NCBI GenBank assembly: GCA_009809945.1 | Contig: WTPW01001634.1 | Span: 71,318 to 135,317 of the forward strand | Direction of reading: 5' to 3' | Origin: Gigaspora margarita | Lineage: Eukaryota; Glomeromycota; Glomeromycetes; Diversisporales; Gigasporaceae | DNA: 64,000 bases | In this document: piece by piece, positions 1-9,786 of the stretch | Layout of the letters: the number at the start of each line of letters is the position of its first letter | Position numbering within the stretch: the stretch's first letter is position 1 | The notes under the pieces: generated by a model | What the model was told of the DNA's origin: nothing | Database searches by the model: none | The model's input: only the letters and a program-made list of their open reading frames with translations | Made by a program: the position numbers and the translations under genes

Positions 1-11
1 GATTTGATGCA

Positions 12-192
12 TTTTTAGGTGCTGAATATGTTTACTTAGTGCATAAAGTTAGAATTAATTAATAAAATTTTGTGAATTATAAGATTTTATAAAATTTTAT
101 TAATAAAATTTTATAAAATCTTATAATTCATAAAATTTTACTAATTAATTCTAAAAACATGCACTAAGTAAACTTGTTCAGCACCAAAAAAT
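12..192. repeat. Palindromic hairpin element
   Basis: Two arms of about 85 bp (12-97 and 110-192) are near-perfect reverse complements; each outer end carries AGGTGCTGAAT / TTCAGCACC and a TTTACTTAGTGCAT motif. The centre is pure A/T. Foldback MITE structure; superfamily not determinable, and its left flank is at the window edge. Confidence 0.8.
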
Positions 193-363
193 ACATATAA
201 ATATATTCAAATCTGGACCGGTTCATGAACTTCGAACCGGACCCGTACTGAACTCGGACTTGACTAAAAAGTCTGAATATAAAAGTCTAAGTCCGGTCTG
301 AAAATCGAACCAGACTCAGACTTGACTAAAGTCCAGTTCGAGTCCAGTTCATAGGAGCACTAA
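193..363. mobile_element. hAT-like MITE end with CGGACT/GTCCGG subterminal repeats
   Basis: Dense degenerate repeats of AACCGGAC, CTCGGACTTGAC and AGTCCGGTC end at TTCATAGGAGCACTA. The reverse complement of that end starts TAGTGCTCCTATGAA, the same style of terminus (TAG.GTTC) as the hAT-like elements elsewhere in this window. The other end was not identified; it may lie left of the hairpin or outside the window. Confidence 0.5.
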
Positions 364-454
364 TGTAAATTCAAAATAGTCAAATAGTATTGTAGCATTT
401 TTGTCGATATCTGGGTTATGTTCAAAAATAAGATCTATTAAGAAATCAGATATA

Positions 455-610
455 GGTAGAGTTCTGCAATTTGATTTGATCTTCAAATATTTGAATCAAA
501 TATTTGATCAAATTCAAATTCAAATTTGACTATATTTGATTTGATCAAATTCAAATCTGGTCAAATTTGATTTGATTTGCCAAATATTTGATTTGATTGA
601 AAATTACTAT
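455..610. mobile_element. Possible hAT-like MITE remnant with TTTGATTTGATC repeats
   Basis: Begins TAGAGTTCTGCAATTTG, which resembles the hAT-like termini nearby, and continues into about 150 bp of alternating ATTTGATTTGATC and CAAATTCAAATC motifs. No second terminus or target duplication found. Confidence 0.35.
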
Positions 611-1193
611 TAAAAATTGTTTTTGATGAAATTTTAACTGAAGACTTTAAAATACCTATTCTACCAACTTACTTAGTCACGTTTTGGAGTTTTCATTTTG
701 AGAAAGTGCTTCAGGAAGCATTTAAGTTTAGAAAAAACTTGCAAAACGTATGCATCCAAATTTACAAAAACATTAATATCTTTACGAGTTTTCAATACTT
801 TTTTATAAAATTTGAGATTCTATTAGTCCATGATATGCGCTACAAGTCTTGTTATAATTTTTTTTTAGTTAGCATAGTAAAATTTCTTGTAAATCATTGC
901 TGAACAGTGGGTTATTTTGAAAAAGCAAAAAAACATATTACAAAGAAGCTACGTTGAAATTGTTTACAGGAACTTTCATCAAAGATATCTTTACGAGTTC
1001 TTGACCAAATTTGATAAAATTTTTTTTATTTTAATTCTATGAATTCAAATAGAAAAATTTATACTATATTTATTTACTTGATACTAGATGTTATAATTTA
1101 GTTTTTAGCAAATTACTATAAAGTTTATATGTAATAATCCAACTTTTAGCAAATTTACTTAATTTTAGGGGTAGCAAAAATGCCTAAATTCAT
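611..1193. other. AT-rich stretch, no gene seen
   Basis: A 65-codon open frame at 706-903 has no recognisable domain and is A/T-compositional. A phrase like ATCTTTACGAGTT occurs twice (about 777 and 988) but no longer repeat structure is evident. Confidence 0.5.
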
Positions 1194-1234
1194 GCAGATC
1201 AGTTATGACCTATATGAGAGATGTCTGGGGTCCT
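1194..1234 (+). mobile_element. Degenerate right end of the GGACCCCG MITE
   Basis: The segment reading GCAGATC...ATGACCTATATGAGAG...GGGGTCCT resembles the right terminal repeat of the MITEs at 4622-4799 and 21186-21364 (GACCTATCTATG...CGGGGTCCT). It abuts the first recognisable urease codons, so an insertion or recombination through this element may have removed the urease start. Confidence 0.35.
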
Positions 1235-2607
1235 GGCTACACTCTCATAGCTTCTTAACTAATTGAGTTTATGAGTGATGGAACTTATTCTATAGCTAGC
1301 TTATTGAACTTGGAAAAGCAATTGCTTGAAAGTCATGTTCAACTGGATGTTTTAGAAATGTTATATGAAGTTCAAATCAAAAGTATTTTTCAGATAGAAT
1401 GTATTTGGTAACAGTACATAATCCAATTTGTTCTGATAATGGTAACTTGGAACTTGCTCTTTATAGAAGCTTTTTACCAATTTCTAACCAATCCAATCTC
1501 CTTATTCCTATATCTGAAACAACCAAAGAATTTGCTCCTAGGCTATAGTGGTTAAATCTGATAAGATTATATTAAACAAAAGAAGGCATCAGGTAGCTGC
1601 CAAAGTTACTAATTGTAGTTATAATCCTGTTTAGATATGTTATTTAATATATTTCGATAAGTATAGCACTTACAATATGTTTATAATCCAATTATTATTT
1701 AGATTGGCTCATATTAATATTTTATCGAAATGAAGCCTGCACTTTTGTTTGATAGGCATTTAGCCTATAGTAAAAGACTTGATATTTCTGCTCGATCTGC
1801 TGTACATTTCAAACCTGGTAATACACAAACTATAACTCTTGTTGGTATCCGTAGAAAGAAATATATCTCTGGTGGAAATGATCTTGCATGCGGTATTGTT
1901 GATCATTCTAAACTTGATTAGCAATTATCGATAAAGGCCTTCACACTATCTACAAAATGATAAATTTTTATTATTCTATTGACCAAGCTGCTTATGCTAA
2001 TATTTATAGCCCAACTGTTAGCGATCGATTGAGACTGAGTAATGCAAATTTTGTAGTTAGAAATTGAAAAATATTATACTGTATATGGTGATGAGGTGGT
2101 GGTAAAGTTATGAGAAAAAAAATAGGCCAATCAACTTATGTAATAGATACTGAAGTTTTAGTCTTGTTTATTACAAACACTGTGATTGTTAATTGAAGTA
2201 AAATTTATAAAGTTTGTAGTTCAGCTTTTACTTTTACATTTGCATAGCTTGCATTAACATACAATCATAATTTTTTAACAGGCTGATATTGATATCAAGA
2301 GTGATCATATCGCTAGTATTGATAAAGCTAGTAATCCCGATGTGATAAATGGTTTAACTTCTAATATGGTCATTGTGCCACTATAGAAGATGGGTTCTGA
2401 AGTTTGATCTGAGTTTGATTTGAGTTTTCAAATAAAAAAATAATCAAATTCATACCAAACCCAAATTTAATACAAAGTTTGATTTGAGTTTGATTTGAAG
2501 TTTGCAAACTAGTTTGAGTTTGACTGATATAAATATATTTTTAAATTTTAAGCAAATTTCTTAATTCTTACTTTGTATTTAAGTAAACTTGTTTAAATAT
2601 GAAAATA

Positions 2608-3949
2608 TACCATATGTTTCTAAAATTAAGCTACCTTTTTTGAACGATTTTGGATACTAAAAGTCTGAGATAGCTTATTTTTAAATATAATTGATTTTTG
2701 GTTAGTCGCCAATAGTTGTTACATAGTTAAGTCTAAATTTAACTATATAAATCAATTATTAGCACTTATATAGACTTGTTTGGGAGACTAAACTACACAT
2801 ATGCTTAAAGTTTCATCAAAATAGGAGTACTTTTTAATATTTGACTTTTAATTTTAACTTTTATTGAATATACAGTCTAATCTCGATATAATCACCTCCT
2901 TGAGAAACAGAAATTAGGTGATTATAACAAGAGGTAACTATAAATAATAAACTCTATATAGTCACTTTAATAATAAATAGCAAAATAATGCGATTATAAA
3001 AAATTTTTTTTAAACAATTACAAATTGTTGCTACATATAGATCCTTATTTTTTAGAAGCAAATCGCTTACTGTGTATTAATAAAAGTTGTTCTACATAAT
3101 AAATTACATATTTAGTAAAATTTTTATAATTTTTGATATAACTTTTATTATGTTAATTTTATATTTTACATTATACAAAAAAAAATTAAAAATTGTTTAT
3201 TTTTTTTCATATTATATAAAATGTAAAATCAATATAATAAAAATTACTTTAAAAATTATAAAAATTTTACTATATATGTAATTTATTACATAGAAAAATT
3301 TTATTAATGCACAGTAATCAATTTATTTATAAACAAATAAAGATTTATATGTAACAAAAATTTGTATTGATTAGATTTTTATTTTATTAACTAATTTTTA
3401 AAAAAATTATATATACGTTTTTTAAATTTTTGATTCTAATTATTAATATTTTAACTATATTATATTCTTTTGTGACTTTATCAAGGTAAATTTAATATAA
3501 TTTTATAACTTTGTTTTTAAAAATAGCGTGATAGTGATTATAAAGTAATTGTGACTATATAGAGAGTAAAATAATATAAATTTATTTGGTAAATAAAAAA
3601 GGTAATTATAATGAGGTTGTGACTATATCAAGAGTGACTATAATGAGGTCAGACTGTATTTTATTAATAAAATTTTAATCTCTTCATTGAAAGTAAAAAT
3701 TAAAAGCAAATTAATAAAAAGTTCTCCAATTTTGTTGTAAATTTTCAAGAATGTGTATTTTGATCTTCTAAATAAGTTTACTTAAGTAACTTTAATCGAT
3801 TTGCTTAGTAAAGTTTGAACTTTACTGTATAGCAACTTTTATTGATTGTGGGGTAGCTTATTTTTGGGTAAAAGATGTTTTTGAGTTTTTTGACCAATAG
3901 AATGAGTAGTTTATTTTTGGAAGTAGCTTATTTTCAGCAATATATAGTA
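2608..3949. mobile_element. Palindromic MITE (copy 1), split by a pogo-like element
   Basis: Starts TACCATATGTTTCTAAAAT and ends AGCTTATTTTCAGCAATATA. It shares both halves with copy 2 at 3956-4429 (CACTTA..TA.ACTTGTTT.GGAGAC on the left; GTTTACTTAAG.AACTTTAATCGAT on the right). The halves are inverted with respect to each other. The middle is interrupted by 2873-3656. Confidence 0.65.
2873..3656. mobile_element. pogo/Tc1-like MITE with TA target duplication
   Basis: Begins CAGTCTAATCTCGATATAAT and ends TATAATGAGGTCAGACTG, imperfect inverted repeats of the pogo/Fot type. TA dinucleotides flank it (2871-2872 and 3657-3658). The 784-bp interior is A/T-rich and has only a 64-codon compositional frame, so it is non-autonomous. 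Removing it with one TA restores alignment of copy 1 with the MITE copy at 3956-4429. Confidence 0.75.
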
Positions 3950-3955
3950 TTTAAT

Positions 3956-4429
3956 TACTGTATATTTCTGAAAATAGGTTACCTTTTTGGACAATTGTAA
4001 TCTAAATTTACTATGTAAATCTATTATTGGCACTTAAGTAAACTTATTTAGGAGACTAAACTACACCTATCCTGAAAGTTTCATCAAATATGAGTACTTT
4101 TTATTATTTAACTTTTAATTTTTAGATTCAACGAATATATTTTGTCAATCAAATTTTATCTCTTCATTGAACATAAATATTAAAATCTAATTAATAAAAA
4201 GTTCTTCAATTTTGTTATAAATTTTAAGGTATACGTATTTTAATCTTTTGAATAAGTTTACTTAAGCAACTTTAATCGATTAGATTAGTAAAATATGGAC
4301 TTTATTATATAGCAACTTATATCAATTGTGGTTAGCTTATTTTTAGATCAAAGACGTTTTTGCATTTCTTAACCAAAAGAGAGGGGGTAGTTTATTTTTA
4401 GAGATAGCTTATTTTTAGCAATATAAGTA
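3956..4429. mobile_element. Palindromic MITE (copy 2)
   Basis: Begins TACTGTATATTTCTGAAAAT and ends AGCTTATTTTTAGCAATATAAGTA (terminal part). Homologous over its whole length with 2608-3949 once the pogo-like element is removed. Its termini are related to those of the MITE at 58593-58913 (TACCGTATATTCCCGAAAAT). Confidence 0.65.
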
Positions 4430-4621
4430 TTCAAACTCAAACTAGTTTGTAAACTTCAAACTCAAGCACAAACCAAACACAAATTTAACTAAAAAGTTTG
4501 CTTAAAATCAAACTCAAATATTTTTTTTAATGCTAATTTGAGATCGGGTTTGATTTGAAATCAAATCAAGCTCAAACTGGTCTAAAGTTTGTTTTTGATT
4601 CAGGTTTGTAGGAACTCTAAC

Positions 4622-4799
4622 AGGACCCCGAAATATACATAGATAGGTCAGGTATGAGTTTGCTTATTTTTGATGTTTTTTATGCAGATCTTTTCTATTT
4701 ATAGTAATTTTTGCTTATTTTTGAAGTTTTTTTGCAGATCTTTCCTTTTTTAGTAACCCTATAATTAACCTGACCTATCTATGTATATTTCGGGGTCCT
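4622..4799 (+). mobile_element. Small MITE with GGACCCCGAAATATACATAG termini
   Basis: Perfect 31-bp terminal inverted repeats (4622-4652, 4769-4799) enclose about 115 bp with GCTTATTTTTGA and GCAGATCTTT motifs. It is flanked by ACTCTAAC and ACTTTAAC (8 bp, one mismatch). A second copy lies in inverted orientation at 21186-21364, and a degenerate end near 1194-1234. Confidence 0.85.
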
Positions 4800-6269
4800 A
4801 CTTTAACAGAAGCTCTTGCTAGTACTTTTGATTGCTATATTCATTTTATTTGTCCACAACTCATTCTGGAGTTAGGATTTTTCTGGAATATGGATTATAT
4901 ATATATTTGCTAACTTGTCATTATTTTATATTTACAGGCTCTCTTATCAGGTATTACAACTTTAATTAGTAGAGGTACTAGTCCAAATACTGGAACAAAT
5001 GCGACAACCTGTGCACCCAGAGTGACAAACGTCGAAATGATGCTTTTTCCACAAATGATATTCAAATGAATTTCAGTTTTACTAGCAAGAGCAATGCCTC
5101 TGATCCAGAAGCATTAAGAGAACAGATTAAAGCTAGTGTCTTGGGTTTGAAATAAATGAAGATTAGAGTATACACCAAAATTTTTAATACATATTTAATT
5201 GTGTATAAAGAGTATGATGTACAGGTAAATAATAATACAAGAATTTATTAAAATTTCTATTCAGTATTTATTAATTTTCATACATTTTTTTAATTTTAAA
5301 GGTAAATATTCATACTGATACCCTCAATTAATCAGGATTTGTTGAGCAGACTATTTTTGCTCTTAAAAATCGTACTATTCATGCTTACCATTCTGAAAGT
5401 ACAGGATGTTCTTATATTATTCATGTTTGTAGAGGACCTAATGTTATTCCTTCTTTAACAAATCTTACATGTCCTTATACTGCAAATATGCTTGAAGAAC
5501 ATGTTTATATGTTGATAGTTTGTTATCATTTGGACAGGAATATTCTTGATAATATTGCATTTGCTGAAACTATTATAGTGGAAGTTATATTGCATAATAT
5601 GGGTGCAATTAGTATTATAAGCAGAGTAGGTAAAATTTTGCTTAGAAGTTGGAAAATTGCCCATAAAATAAAATTACAAAGAGAAAGATTAGACACTAAT
5701 GATGATGTCCAGCTGATAATTTTAGTATAAAACATTATATTGTGAAATGTAACATAAATCAGTATATTATTATTTATCTTTTAATTTTTGTACAATTAAA
5801 ATAAACAAATATATATGTATTTTTTCATATTTTAGAGCAATAGTTTATAGTATAAGTCACCTAGTTGGTTCTATTAAAAAAGGAAAAGTCACCAATCTTG
5901 TTATGTACTCTCAGGCTTTATTTGATACAAAACCCGAAATTGTGATCAAATCTGAAATAATTGTTTAGTCACAGATAGGTACTATGAATACTTCAAATTC
6001 AACTACGCAATTTGTCATTTCAAGACCATGTTTGGTGCTTATAGTGGTGCTGCTTCAAAGAATTCTTATACATTTGTAAGCCTTGCTTCAATATATAGGG
6101 TACAAAAATATGGTCTTAGAAAGAAGGTTCAGACTGTAAAGAATTGTAAATATTGGAAAGAAAGTTATAAAATTGAATGCTTTTCTGCCAAAGATTGAGG
6201 TTGATCCTAAGACTTACATTGTGAAAGCTAATCCATAATTAATAAAGCTTTAACTATGTTTTTTATAAA

Positions 6270-6560
6270 ATAGATCAAATAGATCCAAGTATTATCAAAT
6301 ATGTACTTGTCTTCAAGTATACAGATGGTAGAACTTTGCATAATTATTTGAGAAACAATGCAACTAAAATTGAAAGGAGCTAAAAATCCAATTTGCAATT
6401 CAATTTGTAGATGCTGTCATGATTTTGATATAATTTATAGTAACTTGATAGATTTTACCTACTATTAGTAATCTTTCAAATTTAAACAATTCATGATACT
6501 TGAATGGTATCTCAATTTGAGGCAGCATATAAAATATAGTCTTGTTGAAGATACGCAGGT
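6270..6560 (+). pseudogene. Protein kinase fragment (hinge region)
   Basis: Translation gives DPSIIKYVLVFKYTDGRTLH followed by NYLRNNATKIE, the hinge and alpha-D part of a protein kinase (family pattern: YxLVLEYADSGTLRNYLK). It continues in broken frames and has no catalytic loop. Glomeromycotina genomes carry very large expansions of such kinases; this is one of several relics here (see 33225-33740 and 43090-43262). It begins directly after the urease C-terminus, so the junction is probably an old insertion or rearrangement. Confidence 0.6.
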
Positions 6561-6889
6561 ATGAATTTCTTTATAAGGTTTGACTTAATTCAAATTTATT
6601 TTTAATGTAATCTATTTTAAATTTATAACTGTTCAATTTCAGAACTTAATGATATTATAAATCAACTGGATGGAATATTATTTGAAGATTACTTAAACAT
6701 CAAACACAGAAAATTTGAAATATAGTTGTTAATAGCATATTATCAGGAGTTGTAGATTGGTATAATATATCAAATCCTACTGGTAAACAACTATAACTTA
6801 TTCAACCAATATAACAATTTTAGATTAATAACAAGCTATTGCAATTTTATTCAGTAGTGCATTATTTTTGTATTTGAGGCTCTAATGTC

Positions 6890-7060
6890 ACTTGTCATAG
6901 TTCACCTTCAAGTTATCAATATTGCAAAACCTCTCATTAATTGTACATTACGTAATAGCACTATTAGAAAGTTTGTCATGAGATTGCCTCGAAGCTTTTC
7001 AAAATATAATGAAATTTGGTATGGGTGGTATGCTTCAGGTAATGTCACTTAATATTTGTT
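6890..7060 (+). pseudogene. Short unidentified coding relic
   Basis: A readable stretch of about 45 residues ends in RKFVMRLPRSFSKYNEIWYG. Its composition is protein-like compared with its A/T-rich surroundings, but I do not recognise the family. It runs into low-complexity sequence at about 7090. Confidence 0.25.
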
Positions 7061-7194
7061 AGCATATGTTACTTTAACTATGGCCTAATTTTGAAATTTT
7101 TTTTTTTTTGCATAGACTATCCTTGAAATTGAGTTCATGCACTAAACGTTATCACAATATATAAGCGAAGGAGCTCAAGAAATGTTACAACTTA

Positions 7195-9300
7195 TCATCA
7201 GCAAATTTTATATATAGATATATATCAATTACTAACTAGTAAGATATATATCGATAATCAACACCCTGCCGATTATTATCAATAATGATAGTAATCGATA
7301 TATATCTGGTTAAATCAATATATATTGAATATGATATCAATTAATAATTATTATATTCACATAATCATGCTTTTTGCAAATTTTTAAATGTTTTACAGGT
7401 TTTTGCAAGTTTTTGCAAGTTTTCTAAAATTTATTTATTTATTATAATTATATATTATATTTTAAATTAAATATTCAATATTCACAAGTTTTTGCAATTT
7501 AATATAAAATTTTATTTTATTTATTTATTTTTATTTAATATTTTGAATATTACATATTTTATTACATATTATTATAAAAAAATTAACAAAAAAAAATAAA
7601 ACCAAAAAAAAAACAAAACTGAAAAAAATAACAAAAAAAATGAAAATGACTACTTTCGCACTTTGTTGTATCTAATTCACTTATTTTCTCACTCTGCAGT
7701 TAGCTATTATTTCCTTTTTTGGTTTAACTATTATATTCACTTATATTCGCTTATATTTGCTACTTCTTGCAAAGTATTGTAGAAGTTAAAATTGGTGTTC
7801 TTGTAAAGTGCCAGAAAAGTTATGTTGTTTTCTTGCAAAGTTCCAAAGGAAGTAAGAAATAAATAAAATAAAATAAAATTAAAAATAAGTAAAAAAAAGA
7901 AAACAAACAAAAAACAAAAATGCAAGCAAACTAAATAAAAAAATAAATGAAGCTTCAAATCTCCATTTCTTTAAGTTCATATTCTTGCAATTTAGAAATC
8001 TTCAAAGGTTTTCACAAAGTGCTAAAATAAATAAAAAATAAAAATTAAAGAAATAAGTAAAAAGAAAACACAAAAAAAAAGAAATGTAAGCAAACTGAAT
8101 AAAAAAAAATAATACCCCAAATCTTCATTTCTCTGAAGTAGAGTTTGCGACAAAATTGTTGAAATCAGTTGTATGTATTCTTGCAAAGTGCTAGAAAAGT
8201 CTAGGTTTGCTTGCAAAGCATTGAAAAGTCTAGGTTATTTTTCTCACAAATAAAATAAATTAATAAAAAAAATAAAAAAAACAAAAAACAAAAACAAAAA
8301 AAACAAAAAATGTTAAACAAAAAAAAATAAAGCACCAACTAAATCTTTATTTCTTTAAAAAAGCATTCTTCGAAATTTAGAAATTGTTGGTGAAAGCAGT
8401 TGTGTGTTTTTGCAATATGTCGAAAGGCTGTGTTGGTTTGCACATAGTTTTGAAAAGTCGTAGGATTTCTTGCAAAGTACTAAAAGTTAGAGAGGTATTT
8501 TTTGTAAAAATAAAATAAAAAAAAAATTAAAAAATAATAAATAAAAGAAAAAAAATGAAAAAACAAAATAAAACTAAATGAAATTAAATGGAACTAAATG
8601 AAACAAAACGAAACTAAAAAAAAAAACAAAACGAAAACAAAAAAGCAATGTAAAAATGACAGAAGATCTAAATTATAAACAAAAAAAATAAATAAAAATC
8701 TAATCTAATCTTGTACTATGATCATCAAAACATTTCGAAACATTTCGAAAATATTAGTCAAACGCATCCTTGTTATAATCCAGGGTACAGATCTACTAAT
8801 CTAGCTTGATTTTCCATTTTTAAAATATTTCAAAAAATTTGAAATATTAAAAAAAAAGAAAAAAAAAAGAAAGGGAGAGAAAAAAAAAGAGAAAGAGAAG
8901 AAAAGGGAGAAAGAAAAAAGGAAGAGAAAAGAAAAAAAGGAAGAGAGGGATAAAAATAGTACAAAATGGGGGGTTTTTTTTCCTAAGCCAATTATTTTTG
9001 TTTTGTCTTTGTTTTTTTTTAGCTTACTTTTTTTTGGAATTTTACTTTTTTTTTTTACCTGGTGATGGGTCAAAATACTATGTAATCGTTAAAGATCTGT
9101 TAATCATTATATATCAGTTCAAATAATTCTGATTATAATCGATTTATAGATATATAATGATTTAATATAAAAAATGATATATATCGATTTAGATATATAT
9201 TGATTTTTATCCAATTAATTGATATATAACGATATTTTATAATTGATATAAAACAATTAAGTGTTATATATCAATCAATATCTATATATAAAATTTCCTG
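7195..9300. repeat. Low-complexity block with tandem TTGCAAAGTGCTAGAAAAG units between ATATCGAT-rich ends
   Basis: Both ends (7195-7345 and 9085-9290) are rich in GATATATATCGAT-like words. The interior holds about four degenerate 200-250-bp repeats (from about 7740, 7985, 8180, 8400), each with a CTTGCAAAGTGC..GAAAAGT phrase followed by AAATAAAATAAAAAAAC tracts. The 90-, 73- and 64-codon open frames on the minus strand are products of these tracts and are not called. It may be one non-autonomous element, but no clean terminal repeats were found. Confidence 0.5.
8848..8955 (+). repeat. Purine-only tract
   Basis: About 100 bases of nearly uninterrupted A/G (AAAGAAAGGGAGAGAAAAAA type). It could form triplex or slip during replication; no gene. 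Confidence 0.7.
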
Positions 9301-9786
9301 ATAATATACACCACTATTGAACAATTGTACGATACTACACAAGCATCTGGCAATTTGGATTCAGAATTAAGTAGTGTAAAACAATTATTAGTTGAGAGTT
9401 GCAAAAACACTAGCTTACAATTTATGTGTTTTAAAAGCCAAAATAATTTTGAATTTTTTGTTTATTCTGATTTTATTAATTCATACACATTTAGCATAAT
9501 AGGCTTAAATTTTTTAAGCATAGAAATCATCTTTTTTTTTTTTTTGTGGTTATATTCTCAATTGTTATTCACCATTTTTTTTCCTGCTCTGATTAATCCA
9601 AATAATGTACAACCATATTTTGTGAATAAAAAAAAACTTCATGTATTACTATCTAATATATACAAATAGTTAAAATAAAAAAACTACATATATTACTATT
9701 AAGACATAAAATGTGACAAATTTTTTTAAAGAAAAAAATTACATATATTATAAAACATAAAATTTGAAAAAATTTTATTTTAGAAT
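9301..9786. other. AT-rich stretch, no supported gene
   Basis: A 114-codon frame at 9325-9669 is rich in Phe, Ile and Asn, lacks a recognised domain and ends in A/T tracts. I judge it fortuitous. Confidence 0.4.

Larger units (their letters stand above)
2391..4619. mobile_element. hAT-like element inserted in urease pseudogene
   Basis: Both ends carry inverted subterminal arrays of GAGTTTGATTTGA (2395-2525 and, reversed, 4430-4615). Termini are TGGGTTCTGAAG and, reverse complemented, TAGAGTTCCTACAAACC. The flanking urease codons are duplicated as ATAGAAGA (2383-2390) and ACAGAAGC (4806-4813), an 8-bp duplication typical of hAT with two substitutions. No transposase frame is present, so it is non-autonomous; the interior is filled by other elements. 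Confidence 0.65.
1235..6243 (+). pseudogene. Urease pseudogene (plus-strand copy), 5' lost and interrupted
   Basis: Eukaryotic ureases are single fused gamma-beta-alpha chains of about 830 residues that hydrolyse urea to ammonia and carbamate in the cytosol with a di-nickel site. Reading segments in order: end of the gamma domain and beta domain (about 1235-1560), a beta segment with FDRHLAYSKRLDI and ISGGNDLACG (1730-1920), a segment ending at ATTTATAAA with an intron about 2211-2280, then NPDV.NGLT (2281-2382). After a 2.2-kb insertion the alpha domain resumes with TEALASTFDCYIHFICPQ (4806-4870), then [20 protein letters not shown] (about 5457-5520), and ends near 6243. The first 30 or so codons of the gene are absent. 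Frameshifts and stops are frequent. The usual HIH nickel motif reads YIH. It is more decayed than the minus-strand copy. Exon limits are approximate. Confidence 0.85.

Noticed and set aside
3087..3281. 64-codon frame
   Set aside because: Pure A/T composition inside a pogo-like MITE.
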